Source of the DNA: Methanosphaera sp. BMS
GTDB taxonomy: Archaea; Methanobacteriota; Methanobacteria; Methanobacteriales; Methanobacteriaceae
Reading direction: 5' to 3'
Assembly (NCBI RefSeq): GCF_003268005.1
Contig: NZ_CP014213.1
Span: 1,116,001 to 1,180,000, forward strand
DNA: 64,000 nucleotides
In this document: in pieces, positions 29,885 through 39,415 of the stretch
Numbering within the stretch: position 1 is the stretch's first letter
Layout of the letters: every line of letters starts with the position of its first letter
Program-made: the position numbers and the translations under genes
The notes under the pieces: generated by a model
What the model was told of the DNA's origin: nothing
Database searches by the model: none
The model's input: the letters and a program-made list of their open reading frames with translations, nothing else

Positions 29885-30928
29885 ATGAATGAATGTAAAA
29901 TATCAATTATCATACCCATTTATAACAAAGAAAAATACTTGGATAAATGCTTGCAATCCATTTTATCACAATCATTTAAGGATTACGAAGTAATATGTGT
30001 AGATGATGGATCAACAGATTTATCCTTAACCATATTAAATGAATATGCTGATGAAAACAGCAAATTCAAAGTTTTCTCCAAAACCAACGAAGGACCAGGA
30101 TCTACTAGAAATTATGGATTAAAAAAGGCTAATGGTGAATATGTATTATTTTTAGATGCTGATGATTATATTAACAATGATACCCTTGATAGTTTGTATA
30201 ATACAGCACATAACAATAATTCAGATTTAGTGTTATTCAACGCAACCGAACATTATAAAAATAAAACCAATGATAGGATTTATCATATACACGTGGATGA
30301 AAATACTGACTTAGAAAACTTCACATTTGACTATAATAATAACATTAACCTTGTGATGAACGGATATCATATTGTATGTACAAAACTTCATCGATTAGAC
30401 TTTATTAAAGAACATAAGCTAAAATTTTCAAATAGTGGGGAGTTTGAGGATGTGCTCTTCCATATTAAGAGCATGATTTATGCTAAGCGAGTTTCATATA
30501 ATCCTAAAAAATTTTACCAATACAACAGAAAAAATGAGGACAGCCGCCAGAACAACTCTATAAAAACAGACAAAAGCTTTGTATTATTTGACATCTATGA
30601 AGAAGTATATAAATTCCTACAAAAAGAGAACTTATTCAACAAATTAGAAATAAATTATTATAAATTTGTTATAAATGAATCACTCAACATTTACAATAGC
30701 ATTAAAGAGGAATATAAAGAGGAGTTATTTAATAAAATTAAAAATAAATTCACACAGATGAACTTGGATGATAACAGGATTAATAGACTTCCTATAACTC
30801 AACAAACATTCTATACAAGCATACTCAAATCAGAAAATACTGATTTTATGAAAAGAAATATTTTATTCGAGAAAACAAAAAGAAATTCTAAACTATTTCT
30901 ACTTAAACTTAAAAATAAAATAATATAA
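29885..30928 (+). CDS. Single-domain GT2 glycosyltransferase
   Basis: The 347-residue product is an ordinary GT2 (GT-A fold) enzyme: ISIIIPIYNKEKYLDKCL at residues 7-24, CVDDGSTD at about 39 and the metal-binding FLDADDYIN at about 94, all intact. It lacks the beta modules and GPT domain of its neighbours and has no membrane helix. It is divergent from the gene at 29772 (112 bases apart). It probably adds one sugar to a surface glycan from a nucleotide-sugar donor. Confidence 0.88.
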   Translation: MNECKISIIIPIYNKEKYLDKCLQSILSQSFKDYEVICVDDGSTDLSLTILNEYADENSKFKVFSKTNEGPGSTRNYGLKKANGEYVLFLDADDYINNDTLDSLYNTAHNNNSDLVLFNATEHYKNKTNDRIYHIHVDENTDLENFTFDYNNNINLVMNGYHIVCTKLHRLDFIKEHKLKFSNSGEFEDVLFHIKSMIYAKRVSYNPKKFYQYNRKNEDSRQNNSIKTDKSFVLFDIYEEVYKFLQKENLFNKLEINYYKFVINESLNIYNSIKEEYKEELFNKIKNKFTQMNLDDNRINRLPITQQTFYTSILKSENTDFMKRNILFEKTKRNSKLFLLKLKNKII

Positions 30929-31103
30929 AGTTAAAACTTAACTGTTGAAGCCTGATCAATTCTAAAGGAGAAAATTACTAGTTTAGTTAAATTGATTAGA
31001 TTAACAAATAAAAAGATAACTATTAATTATTAATTAAACAAAGATATTATTATAAAAATAATGTGTGAAATTACTTCTTTAAAAAGATGGATGTTAGAAA
31101 AAA

Positions 31104-32564
31104 ATGTCTTCAAATGAAAATAAACCAAAAATGGGTATTAAAAAGAAAATATTCGATATTAGATATTATCTTTATACGAATAGAGAATATCGTAGAATAT
31201 TGAAGGATATTATATTTGAAAATAAGGATATCAATACATTCAAAAGAGACACTATCATAACCATTGAAGACAATCCAAAATTAAATCTTGACTTAAGTGA
31301 GGATTACATTGAAGAAGCAATACTTCCCAAACACTTCCAACATAACACAACACATCTTCCTTCAGGACTAAAGAAATTATCATTTGAAAACAACTTATAC
31401 AAAGAGATTATCATAGATTTATTCAGCAATAAAATATACTTTGATGCATACAAAAAAATTACTGAATTAAACCTTTTTGACACTGTGTACTACGAAAAAG
31501 AATACAAATATAATTTAAGTGTACCTGCAATCTTCCACTACCTTTACAGGGGCCATGATGAGGGTAAAAATCCTAGTTCTTACTTTGACGGGAATTTTTA
31601 TGAAGACTTCAATCCTAACTGTCGAAAGTCCAATTTAAATCCATTAGTCTATTTTGTATTAAAAGGTATGGAGGAAGGACTTATTAAGATAAATAAAGAA
31701 TTTTACCAACCAAAATCCATCAACAGATTGAAACTTAATGATAATATCAAAACTTTTGACAAATATGGATTAAATAAAGAAGAACGTAACAGAAAAATAA
31801 TAATCTCATTAACATCATACCCCCTACGTATGGATGAAATAGCCTATACCATTTATTCACTTTTAAATCAAAAATTAAAACCGGATAAAATCATATTATG
31901 GCTTGCCAAAGAGGAATTTCCTAACTTAGAAGAGGATATTCCTGAAACAATATTGAAATTCAAAAAGAATGGCCTTTCGATTCATTGGTATCATAATGTT
32001 TACTCATATAAAAAGTTGATTCCTACTTTAAAAAAGTATCCCAATGATTTGATTGTAACTGTCGATGATGACATATATTATCCACAGAATTGGCTTGAAA
32101 AACTTTACAACACACATTTATCAAACCCTAATGACATTATAATTCATAGAGCCCGCCATATGATTATGAAAAATAATAAGGAATTTACAGATTATACAAC
32201 ATGGAAACTTATTAAAGAAGAAACAGAAGCATCCTACTTAAACTTTATGACTGGTGCCGGTGGAATATTATATCCACCCCATACATTATATCAAGATGTA
32301 TTTAATGAGGAAAGATTCTTGGAGTTATGTAAATATGGTGATGATATATGGTTTTGGGCAATGGCAGTACTTAAACATACCAAGTTTAAGGTAGTTGACA
32401 ATTGTTTCTATGATTTAATATATGTTAATCCAGCTCGTGAAGTAAACTTACTAAATGAAGAGACACTATGGTTAAATAATCGAAAAGGCAGTAATGACCG
32501 CCAAATAAAAGCTGTTGTAAAGTATTACCCAGAAATAACTGACATAATCCAGGATAACATTTAA
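31104..32564 (+). CDS. Glycosyltransferase with N-terminal polysaccharide-locus repeats
   Basis: The 486-residue protein has two N-terminal copies of a motif common in large bacterial polysaccharide glycosyltransferases: HYLYRGHDEGKNPSSYFDG and NPLVYFVLKGMEEGL (about residues 140-195). The C-terminal half starts IISLTSYPLRMDEIAYTI and has VTVDDDIYYPQNWLEKLY (metal-binding DDD), GAGGILYPP and GDDIWFWAMAV, as in GT-A enzymes. No membrane segment is visible. It follows the GT2 gene by 175 bases in the same direction and closes the polysaccharide island. Substrate unknown. Confidence 0.78.
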   Translation: MSSNENKPKMGIKKKIFDIRYYLYTNREYRRILKDIIFENKDINTFKRDTIITIEDNPKLNLDLSEDYIEEAILPKHFQHNTTHLPSGLKKLSFENNLYKEIIIDLFSNKIYFDAYKKITELNLFDTVYYEKEYKYNLSVPAIFHYLYRGHDEGKNPSSYFDGNFYEDFNPNCRKSNLNPLVYFVLKGMEEGLIKINKEFYQPKSINRLKLNDNIKTFDKYGLNKEERNRKIIISLTSYPLRMDEIAYTIYSLLNQKLKPDKIILWLAKEEFPNLEEDIPETILKFKKNGLSIHWYHNVYSYKKLIPTLKKYPNDLIVTVDDDIYYPQNWLEKLYNTHLSNPNDIIIHRARHMIMKNNKEFTDYTTWKLIKEETEASYLNFMTGAGGILYPPHTLYQDVFNEERFLELCKYGDDIWFWAMAVLKHTKFKVVDNCFYDLIYVNPAREVNLLNEETLWLNNRKGSNDRQIKAVVKYYPEITDIIQDNI

Positions 32565-32568
32565 TTAA

Positions 32569-32590
32569 AATATTTATTTAAGTAAATATT
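32569..32590 (+). terminator. Hairpin after the glycosyltransferase gene
   Basis: AATATTTA/TAAATATT is a perfect 8-bp stem with a 6-base loop starting five bases after the stop codon. The T run that follows is poor, so its role as a terminator is uncertain. Confidence 0.35.
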
Positions 32591-33119
32591 ATCGTTTCTT
32601 GAGCGTAATCAATTATTATCATAAACCAATAATAAACTAAATGATTTAATTACAAATATGATTATATATATTAATAAACAAACAATATAATGAGGAAGGT
32701 TATAATTGAATTTATTATTAATTTAATATATATTGCTATTTACACATTCTATATTTATAATACTTCCTCAATTTAAAAAAAATAACAAAATTATATATCT
32801 TTTTTTATAAAAAATAGTTATTACCCTTAAACATTTTTAATAAAAAAAATCATTTTCTTAGTTTAAATATTTATTCAAAAACCTTTTACAAACATATATT
32901 TTGAAGAAAAGTTTACATAAATAATATATTAGAGATGAACTCACCAACCACTAGGATACCCTCACATTATTCCATCCCAAAAAATTTTATTAAAATTATA
33001 TCCCCAACGTTTACATAAAATACATTTAATACTTCTACCACCATAATCTAAATTCAATATATCACAAATTATTTCAATAGACGAATTACATAAATTATAT
33101 TAATATATACAAAAATTGG
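32591..33119. other. Long AT-rich intergenic region with an inverted repeat and a possible gene remnant
   Basis: TGAGGAAG (32691-32698) and CTTCCTCA (32763-32770) form an 8-bp perfect inverted repeat 80 bases across. On the minus strand, 33098-32962 reads as about 45 codons without a start, including CDILNLDYGGRS and KCILCKRWGYNF, and ends at TGA; this may be a fragment of a zinc-ribbon protein. The rest is AT-rich and must hold the tgtA promoter. Confidence 0.35.
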
Positions 33120-35141
33120 ATGTGTATTTTTTTGGATTTTGAGATTAAATATAAAGATGCTATGGCACGTATTGGAAAGTTTAAAACACCACATGGAAGT
33201 GTTACAACACCAAACCTTATGCCTGTGGTTCATCCGGGCAAGCAGACTCTTGATGTTAAGCAGTTTGGTGCGGAGATTGTTATTACTAATTCATATATCA
33301 TTTATAAAAATGAGAAGCTTAAACAAAAGGCACTCACTGATGGTGTTCATAGTCTTATAGATTTCCCTGGTACTATTGAAACCGATAGTGGATCGTTCCA
33401 GTTATCTGTCTATGGTGATATTGACATTACAAACGAGGAAGTCATTAAGTTTCAGGAGGATATTGGTACTGATATTGGTACTTCATTGGATATTCCGACG
33501 GCTCCTTATGTTAAGCGTGAAGAGGCCGAGGCCGACTTGGAGGTTACGTTGGAAAGGGCTGAGGAGGCAATTAACGTACGTGACAAGTTGCTCTTAAATA
33601 GTGTTGTGCAGGGTTCTACTTTCTGTGATTTAAGAGAGTACTGTGCTAGGGAAATCAGCAAGTTTGATGCGGATATTTATCCTATCGGTGCGGTTGTTCC
33701 TCTTATGGAGATGTATCGTTATAGTGACCTGGTTGATGTTGTCATGTACTCGATGAGGGGTCTTCCTGAGGATACTCCACGTCACTTGATGGGTGCCGGT
33801 CATCCGATGGTGTTTGCTCTTACCGTTGCTATGGGCTGTGACCTCTTTGACAGTGCCGCTTATATATTGTATGCAAATAAGGATAGGTTTATGATGCCTG
33901 ATGGTACTTTGAAGCTGGAGGATATGGTTGAAATGCCTTGTAGTTGTCGTGTGTGCTGTGAATATACTGTTGATGATTTACGTCAAATGAAGCAGGAAGA
34001 TCGTGCCAAGTTAATTGCAGAGCATAATCTTCATATTAGTTTTGCCGAGATTAGACGTATCAGGCAGGCTATTGTTGATGGAGAGCTTATGAAGTTAGTA
34101 GAATTACGTTGCAGATCTCATCCATTCTTACTTGACGGGCTTAGAAGACTTAAGGAATACACTGAGGATATGGAGCACTTGAATCCTAGCAGTAAACGTT
34201 CAGCATTCTTTTACACCGGTTATGAATCATTATATAGACCTGAAGTTAAAAGACATCTTGAGAAGTTAGCTAATCTCACCCCTAATAGCAAAAATCTGAT
34301 TGTAATGCCACATACCAATAAGCCATACACGAGATATGTCTTTAAGGAACATATAAAGAAATACACTGATAAGCTGGTGCAGTACTATACGAATAGTCAA
34401 AACTTGGATACTGACTTTTCTGATAGTGATGTTGTCGTGTGTGACGTGCCTTTTGGTATCATACCTCTTGGATTGGATGAGTTTTATCCGCTTGCACAGA
34501 ATGAATCACCATCTATTATGGATGATGATGCCAAAAAGTTCATCAAACAACAACTGGAAGAATACATCAAAGGATATGATAATGTAATTATTCATAAAAA
34601 TCTGGTTGAAAAGCTTGACTTGACCGGATTATATGAGGTTAACGATACGCTCAGTCTACCTGACAAGTCAATATCCGACTTTGACAGATTAAAGGATATA
34701 GCCGATTATCAATTTGGAAGTGGTGCAGGTGAAGCACTGTTTGGAAATAATCAAAACAACATTAAGATAGAAAAAAGCAGAAAGACAGGTAAAATCAGAC
34801 ATGTGTATGAGGATGGAAAGATTATCGTCAATATGCGTGCTAATGACGGATTTTTGATATTGAGTGATCTTGGTGCCATAAGATTACATGAAAAGTTCAA
34901 CTATCCTATGCATCGGGTTGTCGTATCGGAGGATGTTGAGGAATTTGCCGTTGCGGGCAAGAGTGTGTTTAACAAGTTTGTAGTTGAATGTGATGAATCA
35001 ATACGACGTAATGATGAAGTGTTGATTGTTAACAGGAATGATGAATTGCTGGCATATGGTAAGGCATTACTGTCAAGCTATGAGATTAATGACTTTGACA
35101 ATGGCCAGGCGATAAAAACTAGAAAGATGAAGAACAGGTGA
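33120..35141 (+). CDS. tgtA: tRNA-guanine(15) transglycosylase, archaeosine pathway
   Basis: The 673-residue enzyme replaces guanine-15 in the tRNA D-loop with preQ0, the first tRNA-bound step toward archaeosine. The N-terminal TGT barrel has [30 protein letters not shown] (the Asp region of the active site) and LDIPTAPY. The zinc site CSCRVC is at about residues 274-279. Linker domains follow, and the last ~75 residues form the tRNA-binding PUA domain ([18 protein letters not shown] onward). Length is normal for archaeal full-length ArcTGT. Start ATG at 33120 lacks a clear ribosome site. The stop overlaps the GTG start of pyrI by three bases, indicating coupling. Confidence 0.97.
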   Translation: MCIFLDFEIKYKDAMARIGKFKTPHGSVTTPNLMPVVHPGKQTLDVKQFGAEIVITNSYIIYKNEKLKQKALTDGVHSLIDFPGTIETDSGSFQLSVYGDIDITNEEVIKFQEDIGTDIGTSLDIPTAPYVKREEAEADLEVTLERAEEAINVRDKLLLNSVVQGSTFCDLREYCAREISKFDADIYPIGAVVPLMEMYRYSDLVDVVMYSMRGLPEDTPRHLMGAGHPMVFALTVAMGCDLFDSAAYILYANKDRFMMPDGTLKLEDMVEMPCSCRVCCEYTVDDLRQMKQEDRAKLIAEHNLHISFAEIRRIRQAIVDGELMKLVELRCRSHPFLLDGLRRLKEYTEDMEHLNPSSKRSAFFYTGYESLYRPEVKRHLEKLANLTPNSKNLIVMPHTNKPYTRYVFKEHIKKYTDKLVQYYTNSQNLDTDFSDSDVVVCDVPFGIIPLGLDEFYPLAQNESPSIMDDDAKKFIKQQLEEYIKGYDNVIIHKNLVEKLDLTGLYEVNDTLSLPDKSISDFDRLKDIADYQFGSGAGEALFGNNQNNIKIEKSRKTGKIRHVYEDGKIIVNMRANDGFLILSDLGAIRLHEKFNYPMHRVVVSEDVEEFAVAGKSVFNKFVVECDESIRRNDEVLIVNRNDELLAYGKALLSSYEINDFDNGQAIKTRKMKNR

Positions 35142-35611
35142 TTAAAGTGACAGAGAAAAAACATTTGAAAGTTAAATCTATTAAAAATGGTACTGTTATA
35201 GATCATATAACTGCCAATCGTGCATTAAGTGTACTTAACATATTAAACCTGCCTGATGAGGATACTTCCCTTACTGTGGCTATGAATGTGGAAAGTCCTG
35301 ATATGTCACGTAAGGATATTGTTAAAATTGAAAATAGGGAATTATCACAGGATGAAGTTGATAAATTGGTACTTATCGCACCTAATGCTACTATCAACAT
35401 TATCCGTGACTATGAGATTACCCGTAAGGCAAGACTTGAGCTTAAGGATGAAATCAGTGATGTCATTACCTGCAGTAATCCTAACTGTATCTCCAACTCA
35501 AATGAGCCTATCAAGACCAAGTTTTACGTTCAAAGCAAAAAGCCTGTGATTTTAAGATGTCATTTTTGTGAACGTACCATGGACTTGGATGATATTGAAG
35601 AACAATTCTAA
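35138..35611 (+). CDS. pyrI: Aspartate carbamoyltransferase regulatory subunit
   Basis: The 157-residue product is the zinc-containing allosteric chain of ATCase (pyrimidine synthesis). The nucleotide-binding N-terminal half contains [11 protein letters not shown], and the C-terminal zinc domain carries CSNPNC and CHFC (about residues 111-143), the four expected cysteines. GTG at 35138 overlaps the tgtA stop. A second GTG three codons on is also possible. The catalytic-subunit gene pyrB is not in the window, so pyrI is separated from its partner here. Confidence 0.96.
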   Translation: MIKVTEKKHLKVKSIKNGTVIDHITANRALSVLNILNLPDEDTSLTVAMNVESPDMSRKDIVKIENRELSQDEVDKLVLIAPNATINIIRDYEITRKARLELKDEISDVITCSNPNCISNSNEPIKTKFYVQSKKPVILRCHFCERTMDLDDIEEQF

Positions 35612-35621
35612 CTGATTAGAT

Positions 35622-36026
35622 ATGATAATCGAATCAATAACCATTGATAGTGCCGAAAAATGTGAATTGATTAATATTACATCGAATATCAATGAGATTA
35701 TCGGTAAAAACAACGTTGAAAGTGGACTTGTAAACATTTCAACCAGGCATACGACAAGTGGCATTATCATTAATGAGGATGAAAGTGGATTGAAGGAGGA
35801 TATTGTTAATGTTCTTGAGGAAATTATCCCCTATAAGAACTATCTTCATGACAGAATAGACAACAATGCCCGTAGTCACTTGATGGCGACAATTACAACG
35901 CCGACACAGACTTTGCCGATTGTCGATGGCCGATTGTCATTAGGTACTTGGCAGAGTATATTCTTTTTGGAGTTGGATGGACCCCGGTTAAATAGAAAAG
36001 TTACAATATCTATTTTAAGGGACTGA
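35622..36026 (+). CDS. yjbQ: YjbQ/UPF0047 family protein
   Basis: The 134-residue protein carries all hallmarks of the YjbQ (UPF0047) family: VNISTRHTTSGIIINED, a DNNARSHLMA segment and LGTWQSIFFLELDGPR. Bacterial members have been reported to have low thiamine-phosphate-synthase activity; the true role is unsettled. It starts ten bases after pyrI in the same direction, and is likely the last gene of tgtA-pyrI-yjbQ. A T7 run at 36036-36042 just after the stop may terminate transcription. Confidence 0.93.
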   Translation: MIIESITIDSAEKCELINITSNINEIIGKNNVESGLVNISTRHTTSGIIINEDESGLKEDIVNVLEEIIPYKNYLHDRIDNNARSHLMATITTPTQTLPIVDGRLSLGTWQSIFFLELDGPRLNRKVTISILRD

Positions 36027-36608
36027 TCCCACATCTTTTTTTAAAACCAATCGCTGGATTATGAGTTATACTCCCTAAACCCAAATAAATATTATAGCAT
36101 TTTTAAACCTTTTTGAATAATATTTTGAAAATCAAATATGCTTTTGCACATATCCATCCAAACAGACGAAATATATACAAAAAAGTTAAATCATATTTTT
36201 CTTTTTTTAATAATAAAACTATTTTTATCCAACAATCAAACTAGAATAATTCTTCAAAAGAGCGTGGTTTAAATTGGTAGTTCAAATAAATATTGGTTGA
36301 AATATTAATCACAACTATATTTTACTTAGATGTTAAATTGTTTTTTCAATTTATTAAATCCATCATGTATATGAATCGATTGAATATGTTTAATTTCTCC
36401 CACGATTGTATAGCATAGTCAGAGCTTGCATGCTTGCATACAAAAAAAACTCTTTAATAGGTTTGTGAAGCAATCATAATAAGTTTGCCTGATTATATAA
36501 AAAGACCAAAATACGTTTTAATTAGAAGCAATTTAATCGTTTCTATGCATACACAATCAATACACATTCCATTAACTACAAATTTTAAAAAAAAAGAAAA
36601 AATGAAGG
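36027..36608. other. Intergenic region, no gene recognised
   Basis: This 582-base AT-rich stretch contains a T7 run at 36036-36042 (possible archaeal oligo-T terminator). A short minus-strand frame around 36430-36350 reads SDYAIQSWEKLNIF, faintly like a transposase fragment, but too short to call. No RNA gene is seen. Confidence 0.35.
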
Positions 36609-37387
36609 TTATTTTATTGTAATATTTTCAGCATAATTTTTGGTATCATTATCAACCGTATATTCTACTTTTAGTTCATGATTGCCGAGTAGGCCATCGA
36701 TAATTTCGAAGATAATAGTGAATATATCATCGCCGACTGTAGCATTGAATACCACTTTACCATCTAAATATACTATTAAATGTCCAATTGTAAAATTTTG
36801 GCCAAATATCTCATTCAATGACTGGATGGTAAAGTATCTTCCCTTAAATACAACGTTATCCTTAACCATTACCTTATAGGTTTTGTTTAATAGAATTAGA
36901 AATTCCTGAATTTTCAAAATTAACATTTGATGTTGTTAAATTGGAACTTTCAACAAAATTGCAGTAGCCCTGGTATTTTTAATGTTTAAGTTACTGATAT
37001 TCATATTTGAATTTATAACATTAAATAAAAATCCCAAACCATTCATATTAAGGGTAGGATTATTTCCCTCTATGACTATATTTGAATAAGCAATAGGAAT
37101 TCCATTAATTGTATAATCATAATCATAGTTCATATCAAAAGCATAATCCAGCTTTAAAGTCAAATTAGATTCGCCATCTTCTAAATCTTTCTTGAAATCA
37201 ATTATGGACCTGTTTTGACTTCATTGTCGTTGTAGTTGTTGTATCATCATCAATTGTGTTTGACAAATCACCAGCAGCATTTTCCGTTGTGGAATTATCT
37301 GTGGCTGATACGATGGATGTTGATAATAAACACACAATAATTGGACTTATAAATATATAAACTATTTTATTACTCGTTTTTTCACCT
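36609..37387 (-). pseudogene. Decayed adhesin-like secreted protein gene
   Basis: The minus strand carries pieces of one secreted protein in different frames. Near 37387-37210 are a GTG start and, after a frameshift at an A6 run, a signal peptide (IVYIFISPIIVCLLSTSIVS) with a Thr-rich stretch ending at a stop. At 37200-36936 is a parallel-beta-helix style segment (SNIVIEGNNPTLNMNGLGF). At 36926-36609 is an Ig-like tail (GHLIVYLDGKVVFNATVGDD). At least two frameshifts or stops separate the pieces, and the repeat domain is far shorter than in the intact adhesin-like protein at 52954. It is a remnant with a large internal deletion. Confidence 0.8.
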
Positions 37388-37604
37388 ACTTAAAGTATAT
37401 TATATATTGGAACATGTTAATATTTTTTTTAAGTCCCTATGAGGATATGCTTTAGGGAATTATTTTTAAATCATGAAAATATTAATTTTTTCAAGTCCCG
37501 ATTCAAATTATCTCATGGACCATCATACAAAGATACTGCAAAAAAGAGTAAGTTAAATTAATACTTCCAACAAACACCATTAATAATATTAAGTAAAGCT
37601 TGAA

Positions 37605-37803
37605 TTTACTTACATGCCGAAGTGTTTTTCAACTTTTTTAAGCTCATCAGATATATACAAAGTGACTGCAGACATACACTTTCACACTTTCTGCAGGATG
37701 TACAGTTATGTGCCTGTCGGTCCTCATACAAATGAAACTTGTATTGGACAGAATTTACAGACTCATCCTGCAGCATGTCCATATTGTACTCCCTGAAACA
37801 CTT
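37605..37803 (-). repeat. Duplicated 3' end of the aldo/keto reductase gene (copy A)
   Basis: This 199-base segment matches 39219-39415 in the same orientation with about five substitutions and one 2-base indel. Copy B is the true 3' end of the ferredoxin-domain aldo/keto reductase gene (39224-40372), starting at its stop codon and covering its last cysteine cluster. Copy A is a truncated non-functional duplicate. The pair brackets the rhuM-like gene as direct repeats. Confidence 0.93.
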
Positions 37804-38030
37804 GTTAATATCACATAAAATTTATAGGTATCCTTTAATCGAAATCATAATATCATTCAAAAATTAAACAATGATTAATATTTATAAAATAATATCCATA
37901 AATAATAATAAATAATAATAAATAATCAAATATGTTCATCATAATTATAAATAAATTTAAAATTTATTAAAAGAAAAATTTAAATATAAATGATATCTTA
38001 AAAATATAATTAATTAGGAGTTTATTAAAT

Positions 38031-39074
38031 ATGTCCAACTTTAAATTAATGGAAACATTACAGTATAAAAGTGAAAATAGCAATATTGAAGGTGATTTTT
38101 TAATTGGTGAAGACACACTATGGGCTTCACAAAGAGTAGTTGCAGAGATTTTTGGAACAACAACTCAAAACATATCCAAACATTTTAACAAAATTATAGA
38201 AAATGAAGAGCTTATAGAAAATGAAGTTAGTATAAGTTCTAAAAAACTATTTGGAGAGAATTCCGAGTTTATCAACTCAGAGTTGAAAAACTATAAAAAA
38301 GGTGGAAGACCTCAAAAATGGTACAATTTAGATGCAATAATATCCATATGATATAGAATTAACAGTAAAGAAGCAACACAATTTAGAAAATGGTCAAATA
38401 AAATTTTAAAGGAATATATGGTCAAAGGTTATGTTCTTGATAAAGAATTACTTAAGAAAGGTGGAAGATTTACAAAAGATTATTTCGATGAACTATTAGA
38501 AGAAATTAAAGAAATAAGAATATCGGAAAGAAGATTTAATCAAAAATTAACAGACTTATATGCAACAAGTTACGATTACGATAAAAATGCAGACATTACT
38601 AAGGAATTCTTCGCAACAGTTCAAAACAAAGTAATTTATGCCGTAACACAACAGACCGCCGCCGAAATAATAGATTCCAGAAGTGATGAAAATGAGACAA
38701 ATATGGGATTAACAACATGGAACAAAGCACCTAATGGAAAAATACTTCTTAATGATATAGTCATATCCAAAAATTATTTAAATCAAAAGGAATTAAAAAG
38801 ATTGAATAACCTGGTTGATGGATTCCTTAATTTAGCCGAATCAAGAACAATAGATATGATTCCTATGAGCATGAAAGATTGGAAATCATTGCTAGATGAT
38901 TATATCAAATTATCAAGATTGCCAATACTGGTCGATAAATGAAAAATATCCTCAAAAACAGCAATAAAACACGTGAAAGAAAAATATGAAAAATTCCGTG
39001 TAAATCAAGATAAAAAATTCGAATCAGACTTTGATAAAATGATTGAAGAAATTAAACGTATCGAAGGGAAATAA
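38031..39074 (+). pseudogene. rhuM: RhuM-family (virulence RhuM) gene with two in-frame TGA codons
   Basis: One continuous reading frame of 347 codons begins MSNFKLMETLQYKSENSNIE after an AGGAG ribosome site and ends at TAA 39072. It is broken only by TGA at codon 107 (38349) and codon 304 (38940). The sequence matches RhuM: a DNA-binding-like N-terminus (LWASQRVVAEIFGTTTQNIS), YRINSKEATQFRKW, then YEKFRVNQDKKFESDFDK. Both TGA codons fall where RhuM proteins usually have glycine (VGYR and GKIS contexts), consistent with GGA to TGA changes. RhuM genes often travel on islands and beside restriction systems; function is poorly known. It lies between direct repeats of the aldo/keto reductase 3' end. 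It may be a pseudogene or, less likely, read through. Confidence 0.82.
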
Positions 39075-39218
39075 TCAATATTTCCCCTCCCCATTCTTCT
39101 ATTGTATAAACCGATTAAAGAAGAAACAATTACACGATTTTAAACCAAGATAATGAATTAGAACAAAGTAAATAAATATTTCCATAAACATTACTGGAAA
39201 TATCATCAAAAGTTTGAT

Positions 39219-39415
39219 TTTACTTACATGCCGAAGTGTTTTTCCACTTTTTTAAGCTCATCAGATATACAAATTGACTGCGGACATACACTTTCACACT
39301 TTCTGCAGGATGTACAGTTATGTGCCTGTCGGTCCTCATTCAAATGAAACTTGTATTGGACAGAATTTACAGATTCATCCTGCAGCATGTCCATATTGTA
39401 CTCCCTGAAACACTT
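39219..39415 (-). repeat. Duplicated 3' end of the aldo/keto reductase gene (copy B, in the intact gene)
   Basis: This is the partner of copy A at 37605-37803. It includes the stop codon and the last ~63 codons of the intact reductase gene. The two copies are in the same orientation, about 1.4 kb apart, with the rhuM-like gene between them. Confidence 0.93.

Noticed and set aside
36350-36430. Minus-strand SDYAIQSWEK segment resembling an IS256-type transposase
   Set aside because: The resemblance is limited to about six residues and nothing around it supports an element.
37614-37796. 60-codon plus-strand frame
   Set aside because: It is antisense to the duplicated 3' end of the aldo/keto reductase gene.
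37900-37935. AATAATAAT-type repeats suggestive of a CRISPR or microsatellite
   Set aside because: Simple AT-rich low-complexity sequence with no regular spacers.
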